Of a DNA stretch of 64,000 bases, positions 36,221 to 44,201 are shown one piece after another. Each line of letters starts with the position of its first letter. Within the stretch, counting starts at the first letter, position 1. The position numbers and the translations under genes are program-made. Source of the DNA: Ramlibacter paludis (GTDB lineage: Bacteria > Pseudomonadota > Gammaproteobacteria > Burkholderiales > Burkholderiaceae_C); NCBI RefSeq assembly GCF_022012305.1, contig NZ_JAKLTM010000001.1:372001-436000 (forward strand). The letters are read 5' to 3'. The notes below the pieces were generated by a model that worked only from the letters and a program-made list of their open reading frames with translations, was not told the origin of the DNA and did no database searches.

Positions 36221-36931
36221 ATGCCCGCTTCCGCCCTCGCCGCCGCCCACGCCCGCAAGCCGAAACGGCTGGACCGCACGCGGCAGGCCGCGCCGCAGGT
36301 GTTCGACCGGCTGCGCGAGATGATCATTGCGCTCGAACTCGCGCCGGGCGCCGTGCTGGCGCGCGCGGACCTCGCGGCCATGTTCGGCGTGAGCCAGACG
36401 CCGGTGCGCGACGCGCTGATCAAGCTGAGCGAGGAAGGCCTCGTCGACATCTTTCCGCAGCACGCCACGGTGGTGAGCCGCATCGACGTCGCCTCCGCCC
36501 TGCAGGCGCACTTCCTGCGCCAGGCCATCGAGCTGGAGGTGGCCGGCACGCTGGCGGCGCAACCGACGGAGCTGCTGGTGGCGCAACTGCGCGCGCAGGT
36601 CGACGTGCAGGCGGCTCTTGCCGGCGGCGACGACTACGACCGGTTCATCGCCGCCGACCGCGAGTTCCATCGGCTGATGTACGTGGCGGCCGGCGTGCCG
36701 GACCTGTACGACCTGGTGCGGCGGCGCAGCGGCCACGTCGATCGCCTGCGGCGCCTGCACCTGCCCGCGGCCGGCAAGGCCAAGGCCGTCGTCCGCGACC
36801 ACAAGCGCATCGTCGAAGCGATTGCCGCGGGCGAGCCGGACACGGCGCGCGAGCGCGTGCGCGAACACCTTTCCGGCACGCTGGGACAGGTGGAACGCAT
36901 CCGCGCCGAGCATCCCGATTACGTGGTCTGA
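36221..36931 (+). CDS. GntR-family regulator, FadR/FCD subfamily
   Basis: 236 residues. The winged HTH (about 25-90) carries LARADLAAMFGVSQTPVRDALIKLSEEGLV. The FCD effector domain (about 100-225) has metal-coordinating residues of the FCD type (DREFHRLM and a downstream DHKRIVEAI). Divergent from the glucarate-dehydratase unit, which makes it the likely local repressor with an aldarate-type effector. ATG 36221 is preferred to the longer frame, which would cover the operator. Confidence 0.9.
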   Translation: MPASALAAAHARKPKRLDRTRQAAPQVFDRLREMIIALELAPGAVLARADLAAMFGVSQTPVRDALIKLSEEGLVDIFPQHATVVSRIDVASALQAHFLRQAIELEVAGTLAAQPTELLVAQLRAQVDVQAALAGGDDYDRFIAADREFHRLMYVAAGVPDLYDLVRRRSGHVDRLRRLHLPAAGKAKAVVRDHKRIVEAIAAGEPDTARERVREHLSGTLGQVERIRAEHPDYVV

Positions 36932-37136
36932 GCCGCGGACGTCCAGTGACGCCCGGCGCCCCGCGGCGCCAAGATATCCACTGCCACTGTGGACAATGCT
37001 TAGGGGAAAAGCAGCGTGCCTGCAGCGAAATCAAGGGCCGGCGGGCCCCCTGCCGGGCTGCTCAAGAAATAGGCAATGTCACCAAGGTGTCACGGCTTTG
37101 TAGCAAGACAAGGCGCCGTGACGCGTCGGTAGGCGC

Positions 37137-39134
37137 TCACGTCTTCGTGTTACCGCCGGCCGGTCGCCGGCAGCGCGCGATCGCTTCGAGCAGCGCATGC
37201 GGCTTGAGCGGCTTGCCCAGGTGCAGGTCGAAGCCGGCCTCCAGGGTCTTGGTGCGGTCCTCGGCGCGGGCGAACGCCGTGAGCGCAATGACCGGCAGGC
37301 GTGTGCCGCGTCCCGCTTCCAGCTCGCGCACGCGCCGCACGAGTTCGTAGCCATCGCGGCCCGGCAGGCCGATGTCGCTGACCAGCACGTCGGGCCAGGC
37401 CTGCTGCAAGGCGGCCAGCGCGCTGTCGAAGTCGTACGCGGTGCGCACGCGCGCGCCGCGGTCGCCCAGCACCACGCGCATCATCTCGGTGGCTTCGGGA
37501 TCGTCCTCCACCACCAGCACGTCGAGCCGCTCCAGCGCCTCGGGCTCGTGCTCCTCGCTGTCGGGGCCGCTGTCGCCTTCCAGCTCGCCGCCCACGCTGT
37601 CGCCGCCGCTGCCGTCCACCGGCAATTCGACGCGCATCAGCGTGCCCTTGCCGCGGCCTTCGCTGCTCGCCACCACCGTGCCGCCGTGCAAGTCGACGAG
37701 GTGCTTGACGATGGACAGGCCGAGGCCCAGGCCGCCATGCGAGCGGTTGCCGGGCGCGTCGCTCTGGGTGAAGCGGTCGAACAGGTGCGGGATGAAGTCG
37801 GGCTCGATGCCCTGGCCGAAGTCGCGCACGTCCAGCACCAGCCGGTCGCCCGTGCGCTTCAATGCCACCTGCACCTTGCCGCCCTGCGGCGAGAACTTGA
37901 TGGCGTTCGTCATCAGGTTCCAGAAGATCTGCTGATAGCGGCCGGTGTCGATGTAAGCGGGCTCGTGCGCGCCGGCGACGTCGGTCTCCACCTGCAGCTT
38001 GCGCTCGTCGATGCTGATGCTCAGCGAATCGATCGAGCTGGCCACGAGTTCCGCCGGATCGGCCCACTCGCGCTCGAGCCGCAGCTTGCCCGAGTTGATG
38101 CGCGAGACGTCGAGGATGTCCGAGATGATGCGCGCCTGGGTCTTCGCATTGCGCTCGATCGCCTCGATCCCGCGCATGCCCTCGGGCAGCACGCCGCGCC
38201 GCTTGAGGATGTGGACCCAGCCGACGATGGCATTCAGCGGCGTGCGCAGTTCGTGCGACAGCACCGCGATGAAATCGTCCTTGGTGCGGCTGTGGCGTTC
38301 GGCCACCACGCGCGCCGCCTGTTCGCGCTCCAGCACGTCGACGCGCCGCTGCTCCAGTTCGTGGCGGTCGGACACGTCGATGGCGATCGCGATCCGCACG
38401 CCCGGCTCGACGTGCGCGGAGATGCTCCATTCGAGATGCACCTCGTGGCCGTCCGCCGCCAGCAGCGGGAATTCGCCGCGCCACGGCGCGCCGCCTTCGG
38501 CCGGCGCCACCGTGTGGCGCTCCACGCTGGCGAGCCAGGCGGGCGGCGCCAGCTCGCCGAGCGAGCGGCCCAGGATCTCGTCGGCGCTGCGCCCCAGCAT
38601 CTGCAGCAGCGCGGGATTGGCGTCGGCAAAGCGGCCCTGGCTATCCAGCAAGGCCATGCCGCTTTGCGCTTGGTCGTAGATGGCACGGAAGCGCTTCTCG
38701 CTGCGCCGCATCTGGTCTTCGGCGGTGCGCGCGCGGATCAATGCCTGCAGCGTGCCGACCAGCACCGCCGGCTCGACCGGGTGCACCATGTAGCCGTCGG
38801 CGCCGGCGTTCAGGCCGGTCACGCGGTCCTCGTTGCGCACGAAGGCGGCGGACAGGTGCACCACCGGCAGCGTGGCCGTGGCCGGACGGGACCGGATCAC
38901 GCGGCAAACCTCGAAGCCGTCCGTGTCGGGCAAATGCACGTCGAGCACCACGGCCGACACGCCCTCGCCGACGAGTTCGAGCGCCTCGCCGCCGGAGCCG
39001 GCTTCCACGGTCTTGAAGCCGGCGGCACGCACCACGCGCGCGGTCGAATAGCGCGTGGCCGGGTTGTCGTCGACCACCAGCACGGTGTGCCGCGAGCGGT
39101 CGATGGTGGTGTTGATGACGTCCGCTTCGATCAT
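37137..39134 (-). CDS. Hybrid sensor kinase: REC-PAS-HisKA-HATPase-REC
   Basis: 665 residues, no transmembrane helices. Domains in order: receiver (about 17-130, phosphoacceptor D65 in VVLDVHLPD), PAS (about 140-260), HisKA with VLSHELRTPLNAIVGW, HATPase (NLMTNAIKF, LDVRDFGQGI, GGLGLGLSIV) and a C-terminal receiver (about 545-660, Asp in LVSDIGLPGRDGY). Its start overlaps the stop of the neighbouring kinase by 4 bases, so it is the last gene of the Rsb-like operon and a plausible output of it. No DNA-binding domain is present. Confidence 0.93.
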   Translation of the reverse strand: MIEADVINTTIDRSRHTVLVVDDNPATRYSTARVVRAAGFKTVEAGSGGEALELVGEGVSAVVLDVHLPDTDGFEVCRVIRSRPATATLPVVHLSAAFVRNEDRVTGLNAGADGYMVHPVEPAVLVGTLQALIRARTAEDQMRRSEKRFRAIYDQAQSGMALLDSQGRFADANPALLQMLGRSADEILGRSLGELAPPAWLASVERHTVAPAEGGAPWRGEFPLLAADGHEVHLEWSISAHVEPGVRIAIAIDVSDRHELEQRRVDVLEREQAARVVAERHSRTKDDFIAVLSHELRTPLNAIVGWVHILKRRGVLPEGMRGIEAIERNAKTQARIISDILDVSRINSGKLRLEREWADPAELVASSIDSLSISIDERKLQVETDVAGAHEPAYIDTGRYQQIFWNLMTNAIKFSPQGGKVQVALKRTGDRLVLDVRDFGQGIEPDFIPHLFDRFTQSDAPGNRSHGGLGLGLSIVKHLVDLHGGTVVASSEGRGKGTLMRVELPVDGSGGDSVGGELEGDSGPDSEEHEPEALERLDVLVVEDDPEATEMMRVVLGDRGARVRTAYDFDSALAALQQAWPDVLVSDIGLPGRDGYELVRRVRELEAGRGTRLPVIALTAFARAEDRTKTLEAGFDLHLGKPLKPHALLEAIARCRRPAGGNTKT

Positions 39135-39985
39135 GGCGCCCCGGCGCCCTCCAGCTGGAGCGGGATCGTGACGGAAAACACCGAGCCCTTGCCCGGCTCG
39201 CTGGACAGGCCCACCGTGCCGCCCAGCAACTCCGCGAGCTTCTTGCTCAGCGACAGGCCCAGGCCGGTGCCGCGCAGGCGCTTCTGCAGCGGCGATTTCA
39301 CCTGCGCGAAGTCCTGGAAGATGGCGCCGTGGTACTCGGGCGCGATGCCGATGCCCGTGTCCGCGACGGAGAAAGTGATGTGGCCCGGGCCTTCCAAGCG
39401 CGCCGCGACCCGCACCTCGCCCTTGGCGGTGAACTTCAGCGCGTTCGAGATGAAGTTGCGCAGGATCTGGGACAGCTTGCGGTCGTCGGTGAAGAGCTTG
39501 GGGATGTCCTGCGGCTCCTCGAACACCAGGTTCACCGCGGGATTGGTCAGCACCGGCTTGAACATGCCGCGCAACGCCGAGAACAGGTCGACCATCTCGA
39601 ACCAGGCCGGGGAGATCTCCACGCGGCCCGCCTCCACCTTGGCCAGGTCCAGCAGGTCATCGACCATCTCGGCGAATTCGGTCGCGTTCTGCTGGATGAA
39701 CTCGACCTGCTTGGCCTGTTCCTCGGTCAAGGGGCCGTCGACGCGGTCGATCAGCAGGCGCGCGATGCTGCGGATCGAGTTGATCGGCGTGCGGAATTCG
39801 TGGCTCATGTAGGCCAGGAACCGGCTCTTGAGCTCGGTGGCCAGCCGCAGCTGGTCGGCCTGCGAGTCGAGTTCGGCGTAGAGCGCCAGCACGCCGCGGT
39901 TGGTCTCTTCCAGCTCGGCGCGCAGCTCCTGCGCTTCCTGCTGCGCGTGGGCCAGCTTCGCCGCCAGGGAATCGGTGTCGCTCAT
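39131..39985 (-). CDS. Soluble histidine kinase in the Rsb-like operon
   Basis: 284 residues. An N-terminal coiled coil (about 5-50: KLAHAQQEAQELRAELEETN) leads into HisKA (FLAYMSHEFRTPINSIRSIARLL) and HATPase (LRNFISNALKF, VADTGIGI, GTGLGLSLSKKL) domains. No sensor or membrane segment, so input must come from partner proteins, presumably the upstream Rsb-like module. Overlaps the hybrid kinase gene and starts 1 base from the stop of the RsbX-like gene. Confidence 0.92.
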   Translation of the reverse strand: MSDTDSLAAKLAHAQQEAQELRAELEETNRGVLALYAELDSQADQLRLATELKSRFLAYMSHEFRTPINSIRSIARLLIDRVDGPLTEEQAKQVEFIQQNATEFAEMVDDLLDLAKVEAGRVEISPAWFEMVDLFSALRGMFKPVLTNPAVNLVFEEPQDIPKLFTDDRKLSQILRNFISNALKFTAKGEVRVAARLEGPGHITFSVADTGIGIAPEYHGAIFQDFAQVKSPLQKRLRGTGLGLSLSKKLAELLGGTVGLSSEPGKGSVFSVTIPLQLEGAGAP

Positions 39986-39986
39986 G

Positions 39987-41003
39987 TCAGTGCCTCCGCC
40001 GCAACACGGCGACGGTTGCGTCGTCACGGCCCCGGCAATGGTCGCGCACCAGCAGGGCGGCGGCAAGTGCGGGATCGCGTCCCAGCACGGGCCCGAGCAG
40101 ATCCGCTTGCCAACGGGTGGCGATGCCGTCGCTGCACACGACCAGCAGCGCATGCGCGGGCCAGGCCGTGCTGGTCTCTTCCGGCGTGCGGATCGTGACC
40201 CCGGCAGTGCCGTGCTGCGTGAGCAGCGTGCGGTCGCTGATGCCGGAAACGAGCCGGCCCACCACGTTGCCCGCGCCCGACGTCCGCACCGTATCCGCGC
40301 TGGCATCGACCTGCATCATTGCGATGGCAGCGCCCCGCGTCGCGCGCAGGCGCCGGTGCACGTCCTGCAGCAGCTCGGTGGGTGCCGCCAGCGGCTCTTC
40401 GCGAAACATCTTCAGCGCGGCCTCGGCGGCCTCGGCCGCTTCGGGGCCATGGCCCAGTCCGTCGACGACCATCACCGTCGCCTTGTTGCCGTGCAATGCG
40501 AAGCCCCAGCCGTCGCCGCAGACGGTCTCGCCCGGAGCCGCGAGCGAAATGGCACCGACCACGATGGCGCTTTCCGCCGCCGGCGGCGTGGGCCGCTCCG
40601 CGCGCACGCGCGCGACCACGACCGTCCCCTGGGGCACCGACGAATACAGGTCGAAGTCCCCGGCCAGCCGCCGCACCGCGCCGAGGCCGGTGCCCGGCGT
40701 GCTGCCGGTGGAAAAGCCGTCGCCGAGCGAGCGCTCCACGTCGCGGATGCCCGGGCCTTCGTCGATGGAAATCACCTCCACCTCGCCGCGCTCGGTGCGC
40801 GCCGACAGCAGCAGGCGGCCCTTGTCGGCGTGGCGGACCAGGTTGGTTGCGAGTTCGGTGACCACCAGCGCCAGCCGGCCGGCCTGCACCTCGTCGAGAC
40901 CGCAGTCGCGCGCGAGTTCGGCCGCGTGCCGGCGCGCTTCGCCCACGCGGCTGGTGTCTCCCATCGGGAAGACGGTGTGCAGGGTCCCGGTGATCACTTC
41001 CAC
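39987..41003 (-). CDS. HATPase (RsbT/RsbW-like) fused to a PP2C/SpoIIE-type phosphatase (RsbX-like)
   Basis: 338 residues in two parts. The N-terminal GHKL ATPase (about 15-130) has VVTELATNLVRHA, IDEGPGI and GTGLGAVRRL. The C-terminal PP2C/SpoIIE phosphatase (about 150-336) has GDGWGFALHGNKATVMVVDGLGHGPEAAEAA and VVCSDGIATRW / GRDDATVAVL. In stressosome systems RsbX dephosphorylates RsbR and RsbS. Overlaps the rsbT-like gene by 10 bases. Confidence 0.9.
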   Translation of the reverse strand: MEVITGTLHTVFPMGDTSRVGEARRHAAELARDCGLDEVQAGRLALVVTELATNLVRHADKGRLLLSARTERGEVEVISIDEGPGIRDVERSLGDGFSTGSTPGTGLGAVRRLAGDFDLYSSVPQGTVVVARVRAERPTPPAAESAIVVGAISLAAPGETVCGDGWGFALHGNKATVMVVDGLGHGPEAAEAAEAALKMFREEPLAAPTELLQDVHRRLRATRGAAIAMMQVDASADTVRTSGAGNVVGRLVSGISDRTLLTQHGTAGVTIRTPEETSTAWPAHALLVVCSDGIATRWQADLLGPVLGRDPALAAALLVRDHCRGRDDATVAVLRRRH

Positions 41004-41401
41004 CGCACGATGCTCACGCGGGTGCCGGCGCCGGGCGTCGACTGGACGTCGAATTCATGCACCAGGCGCTTGCTGCCCGGCAGGCCCAGGCCCATGCCGC
41101 CGCCGGATGTCCAGCCGTCGGTGAGGGCGAGCTTCATGTCGGCGATGCCGGGCCCCTGGTCCTCGAACAGCAGCCGCAGGCCGCGGCGCAGGCCGTCGTC
41201 CAGCAGTGCCCAGTGCATGTCGCCGCCCTTGCCGTGGATCACGGTGTTGCGCGACAGCTCGCTGGCCGCCGTGATCATCTTGGTCTGGTCGACCAGCGAG
41301 AACTTGAGCTGCTGGGTGAGGACGCGCACCTTCTGGCGGCTGGCGACGATGTCTTCCTCGCTGCGCAGCGGCATCGATCCCTGGGCTTCTTCAGCGGGCA
41401 A
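40994..41401 (-). CDS. RsbT-like serine/threonine kinase (GHKL)
   Basis: 135 residues forming one GHKL ATPase domain: KMITAASELSRNTVIHGKGG (N box), FEDQGPGIADMKLALTDGWT (G1) and GGGMGLGLPGSKRLV (G2). Matches RsbT, which phosphorylates RsbS and RsbR and is then released to activate an output. Overlaps the rsbS-like gene by 11 bases. The usual partner RsbU is not found nearby. Confidence 0.9.
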   Translation of the reverse strand: MPAEEAQGSMPLRSEEDIVASRQKVRVLTQQLKFSLVDQTKMITAASELSRNTVIHGKGGDMHWALLDDGLRRGLRLLFEDQGPGIADMKLALTDGWTSGGGMGLGLPGSKRLVHEFDVQSTPGAGTRVSIVRWK

Positions 41402-41765
41402 GCGGCCCCCCCTTGCGGCTGTGCGCCAGCAGCTCCATGCCGCGTTCGACGTTCAGCGCCGTGCGCACGCCTTCGAGCGACAGGCCCAGCTCCACAAGGG
41501 TGATGGCCACAGCGGGTTGCATGCCCACCACCACGGTGGTGGCGTCGAGGATGCGCGAGATGCCGGAGATGCTGGCCAGCATGCGGCCGACGAAGGAGTC
41601 GACGATTTCCAGCGCGGAGATGTCGATCATCACGCCCTTGGCGCCGGTGGTGGAGATCTTGTTGGCCAGGTCGTCCTGCAAGGCCAGCGCCATCTGGTCC
41701 TGCATGTCGAGCTGGATGGTGACCAGGAGCACCTGGCCCATCTGCAGGATGGGAATGCGGTACAT
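41391..41765 (-). CDS. RsbS-like STAS protein (stressosome core)
   Basis: 124 residues, a single STAS domain. IPILQMGQVLLVTIQLDMQD opens it, and the phosphorylatable Ser is probably Ser57 in ALEIVDSFVGRML, aligning with RsbS Ser59. Sits between the rsbR-like and rsbT-like genes, the classical R-S-T order. Confidence 0.92.
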   Translation of the reverse strand: MYRIPILQMGQVLLVTIQLDMQDQMALALQDDLANKISTTGAKGVMIDISALEIVDSFVGRMLASISGISRILDATTVVVGMQPAVAITLVELGLSLEGVRTALNVERGMELLAHSRKGGPLAR

Positions 41766-41772
41766 CGCGGAC

Positions 41773-42636
41773 TCAGGCGTCGCCGCGGCGCGTGACCACG
41801 TAGCCTTGCTGGTCCATCGCCAGCGCCAGCGCGTCGGCCAGGCTGGCCTTGGAGGCGATGCCCTGCAGGTCGATGCCCAGGTGCACGATGGTCTGGGCGA
41901 TCTGCGGGCGGATGCCGCTGATGATGCATTCGGCGCCCATGAGGCGGATGGCGCTCACCGTCTTCAGCAGGTGCTGCGCCACCAGCGTGTCGACCGTCGG
42001 CACGCCCGTGATGTCGATGATGGCCAGGCGCGAGCCGGTGCTGACGATGCGCTCCAGCAGCGTCTCCATCACCACCTGCGTGCGCGCCGAGTCGAGCGTG
42101 CCGATCATCGGCACGGCCAGCACGCCTTCGAACAGCTTGATGACCGGGGTGGACAGCTCCAGCAGGTCCTGCTGCTGGCGCTTGATGATGTCCTCGCGGG
42201 TCTGCTGGTAGGTGGTGACCGTCCATTGCGCCATGCGGTCGACGAGCGCCGTCGTGGCCCACACGAGCGTCATGAGCTGCTGCGCGTTGCTGCCCGCCTC
42301 CTGCTGGATCAACTTGAACAGCGGCCGCTTGAGGGCCAGCACGAACACGCTGGTATCGCCGGCCGACTGGCCCTGCGCCGCGCGCGATCGTGACAGGGAT
42401 TCCAGCGCGGCGCGCAGCGGCGTCCACGATGCATCCTGGAACGCGTCGAGGCCCGCGCCCGCCGCCAGCGCCTGGCGCAAGGCCCCCACGATCTCCTGCG
42501 TTTCGGACTGCATGCCGCGCCGCCCCGAGTCGGAAACGCGGCTCGATCCCGCCCCCGCCTCCTGCTGCCATTCGGCAATGATCTGGGCTTCGTGCTGCTC
42601 CAGCAGGCGGAGCAGGACGGTGGTTTCTTGGCTCAT
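41773..42636 (-). CDS. RsbR-like stressosome sensor with C-terminal STAS domain
   Basis: 287 residues. The N-terminal helical (globin-like) sensor region (about 1-150) is linked to a STAS domain (about 160-275) that starts LSTPVIKLFEGVLAVPMIG. Thr217 in TVDTLVAQHLLKTV aligns with the phosphorylated Thr205 of B. subtilis RsbR. First gene of the signalling operon, preceded by an inverted repeat at 42648-42672. The signal sensed is unknown. Confidence 0.92.
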   Translation of the reverse strand: MSQETTVLLRLLEQHEAQIIAEWQQEAGAGSSRVSDSGRRGMQSETQEIVGALRQALAAGAGLDAFQDASWTPLRAALESLSRSRAAQGQSAGDTSVFVLALKRPLFKLIQQEAGSNAQQLMTLVWATTALVDRMAQWTVTTYQQTREDIIKRQQQDLLELSTPVIKLFEGVLAVPMIGTLDSARTQVVMETLLERIVSTGSRLAIIDITGVPTVDTLVAQHLLKTVSAIRLMGAECIISGIRPQIAQTIVHLGIDLQGIASKASLADALALAMDQQGYVVTRRGDA

Positions 42637-42647
42637 GGGGGTGTAGG

Positions 42648-42672
42648 AATGGTTGAGGAAGGCTCAACCATT
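42648..42672. promoter_or_regulatory. Perfect inverted repeat upstream of the rsbR-like gene
   Basis: AATGGTTGAG-GAAGG-CTCAACCATT: perfect 10-bp arms with a 5-base centre, starting 12 bases upstream of the rsbR-like ATG. GGGTGTAGGA occurs beside it (42639-42648) and again at 42694-42703. It could be an operator, a 5'-UTR hairpin or the terminator of the upstream HAD gene; there is no T-run, so a plain terminator is less likely. Confidence 0.55.
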
Positions 42673-42732
42673 ATGCGCAGTGCAGTCGAGCATTGGGTGT
42701 AGGAGAAGGCCCACACGCATTTGCGGCCTTGT

Positions 42733-43401
42733 CTAACCCAGCAGGCCTGGCAGTTGAGCCATGTCCACGAAGATGACCGACGCGCCTGCCGCGCGCAGGG
42801 CGGCCGGGGCATCATGGCCTGCTTCCGGGGGGCTGTAGCCATAGACCTTCGCGCCCGCTGCCACGCCGGCGCGGACCCCCGTCACGGTGTCTTCCACCAC
42901 CGCGCAGCGCTCCGGATGCACGCCCAGGCGCTCCATGGCGGCCAGGTACACGTCGGGAAAAGGCTTGGAGCGCGGCATTTCATGGCCGCTGAAGACCCGG
43001 CCCTCGAAGAAATCCAGCAGCCCGCATTTGCGCAGCTGCAGTTCCACCTTGAAGCGGTCGGCGCCGGAGCAGCAGGCGATGCGGCCCTGGAAGCGTTCGC
43101 TCACCTGCGCCACGGCCTCGACGGCGCGCGGGATCGCCTGCACGTGGGCCACCAGGCCCGCATTGCGGCGCTCGCGAAAGCGCACGAACCATTCCTCGGC
43201 CAGCGGCTTGCCGGTCTGCGCCTCGATCAGCGCCTGTTCGTCCTTGACCGCCTTGCCGACGAAGATGCGCATGCACTCGGCCGGCGTGAGCTTCCAGCCC
43301 AATTCCTCCAGCATGGCGCGCAGCACGCCGTTGGTGATGCCCTCGCTGTCGACGAGCACGCCGTCGCAGTCGAACAGCACGGCCTCGAATCGTTCGCTCA
43401 C
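42733..43401 (-). CDS. HAD-superfamily phosphatase (beta-PGM/GPH-like)
   Basis: 222 residues with all HAD motifs: I FDCDGVLVDSEG (nucleophile Asp10 and acid Asp12 approximately), II ACCSGAD, III Lys in SKPFPDVYL, IV VVEDTVTGV. The helical C1 cap makes it like phosphoglycolate phosphatase or sugar phosphatases (YfbT/YqaB group). The start is GTG 43401, overlapping the YchJ stop (GTGA). Substrate unassigned. Confidence 0.9.
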   Translation of the reverse strand: MSERFEAVLFDCDGVLVDSEGITNGVLRAMLEELGWKLTPAECMRIFVGKAVKDEQALIEAQTGKPLAEEWFVRFRERRNAGLVAHVQAIPRAVEAVAQVSERFQGRIACCSGADRFKVELQLRKCGLLDFFEGRVFSGHEMPRSKPFPDVYLAAMERLGVHPERCAVVEDTVTGVRAGVAAGAKVYGYSPPEAGHDAPAALRAAGASVIFVDMAQLPGLLG

Positions 43402-43787
43402 TTCAAATTCCCGTCCAGGTAATACCAACGGCCGCCTTCGCGCACGAAGCGGCTGCGTTCGTGCAGCCGCTGGCCGCGGCCGGCCAGCCGCGAGCGTGCC
43501 ACGAATTCGACTTCCGCATGGTCCGCGTCCTGCTGGCGCGCGTCGCGGACTTCCAGGCCCAGCCACTTGAGGCCAGCTTCGAAGGTGAGCTCGCGCGGGC
43601 GCGTCGATGCGTGCCAGGTAGCCAGGAGGTAGCCGGCGTCTTCCAGGACGAAGGCGCTGTAGCGGGAGCGCATCAGCGCTTCGGCGTCGGGCGCCGGACA
43701 GCCGTCGAAGTCGGCCAGGTAGGGCCCGCAGCAGCGTGCGAGCTCCGGGCGGCCGCACGGACAGGCCGCGGCCGCCTGCGCCCTCAT
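43398..43787 (-). CDS. YchJ-family protein (UPF0225, SEC-C-like zinc motif)
   Basis: 129 residues. The N-terminal Cys cluster ACPCGRPELARCCGPYL is a SEC-C-type metal site, followed by the YchJ core ALMRSRYSAFVLEDAGYLLATWH and RSRFVREGGRWYYLDG. Start ATG 43787 overlaps the rhodanese stop (ATGA). Function of the family is unproven. Confidence 0.88.
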   Translation of the reverse strand: MRAQAAAACPCGRPELARCCGPYLADFDGCPAPDAEALMRSRYSAFVLEDAGYLLATWHASTRPRELTFEAGLKWLGLEVRDARQQDADHAEVEFVARSRLAGRGQRLHERSRFVREGGRWYYLDGNLK

Positions 43788-44200
43788 CCCTTCTTCGCCT
43801 TGCGCGCTTCCAGCGTTTCGGTGGCGCCGCCCTGCTTCACCCACTCGGTGAAGCCGCCGTCGATGTGGGCCACGTTGGCCATGCCCATGTCCTGCAGCGT
43901 CTTGGCCGCCAGAGCGCTGCGCCAGCCGGCCCCGCAGAACAGCACGAACTCCTTGCCCGGGTCGGCAAACAGCTTCTTGTGGTACGGGGAATCGGGGTCG
44001 ACCCAGAACTCCAGCATGCCGCGCGGCGCGTGGTAGCTGCCCGGGACGCTGCCCTCCGCCTGCAGTTCGCGGATGTCGCGGATGTCGACCAGTTGCAGGT
44101 CCGGCTGGCCCAGGCGCGCCTGCACCTCGCCGACCGAGTAGGTCCTGACCTGCGCCATCGCTTCGTCGACGAGCGCGCGGTAGCCCTTGGTGATCGCCAT
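43784..44200 (-). CDS. Rhodanese-like sulfurtransferase
   Basis: 138 residues, a single rhodanese domain. QLVDIRDIRELQAEGSVPGS, HAPRGMLEFWVDP and the active-site loop LFCGAGWRSALAAKTL place the catalytic Cys near residue 90; the CGAGWRS loop is typical of small bacterial rhodaneses. Transfers sulfane sulfur to cyanide or thiols. One base from the acyl-CoA dehydrogenase stop. Confidence 0.9.
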   Translation of the reverse strand: MAITKGYRALVDEAMAQVRTYSVGEVQARLGQPDLQLVDIRDIRELQAEGSVPGSYHAPRGMLEFWVDPDSPYHKKLFADPGKEFVLFCGAGWRSALAAKTLQDMGMANVAHIDGGFTEWVKQGGATETLEARKAKKG

Positions 44201-44201
44201 G

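Noticed and set aside
36970..36998. TATCCAC and TGTGGACAA in the gap after gntR, like DnaA boxes
   Set aside because: Only two imperfect copies, with no dnaA, dnaN or AT-rich unwinding region nearby, so no origin is supported. The rest of the gap (36932-37136) shows nothing else convincing.
37197..39812. Very long open frame (871 codons) antisense to the two histidine kinases
   Set aside because: It is the opposite strand of two clear kinase genes with complete motifs. High GC removes stop codons from shadow frames, and the translation is low-complexity His/Arg/Ala/Gln-rich with no domain.
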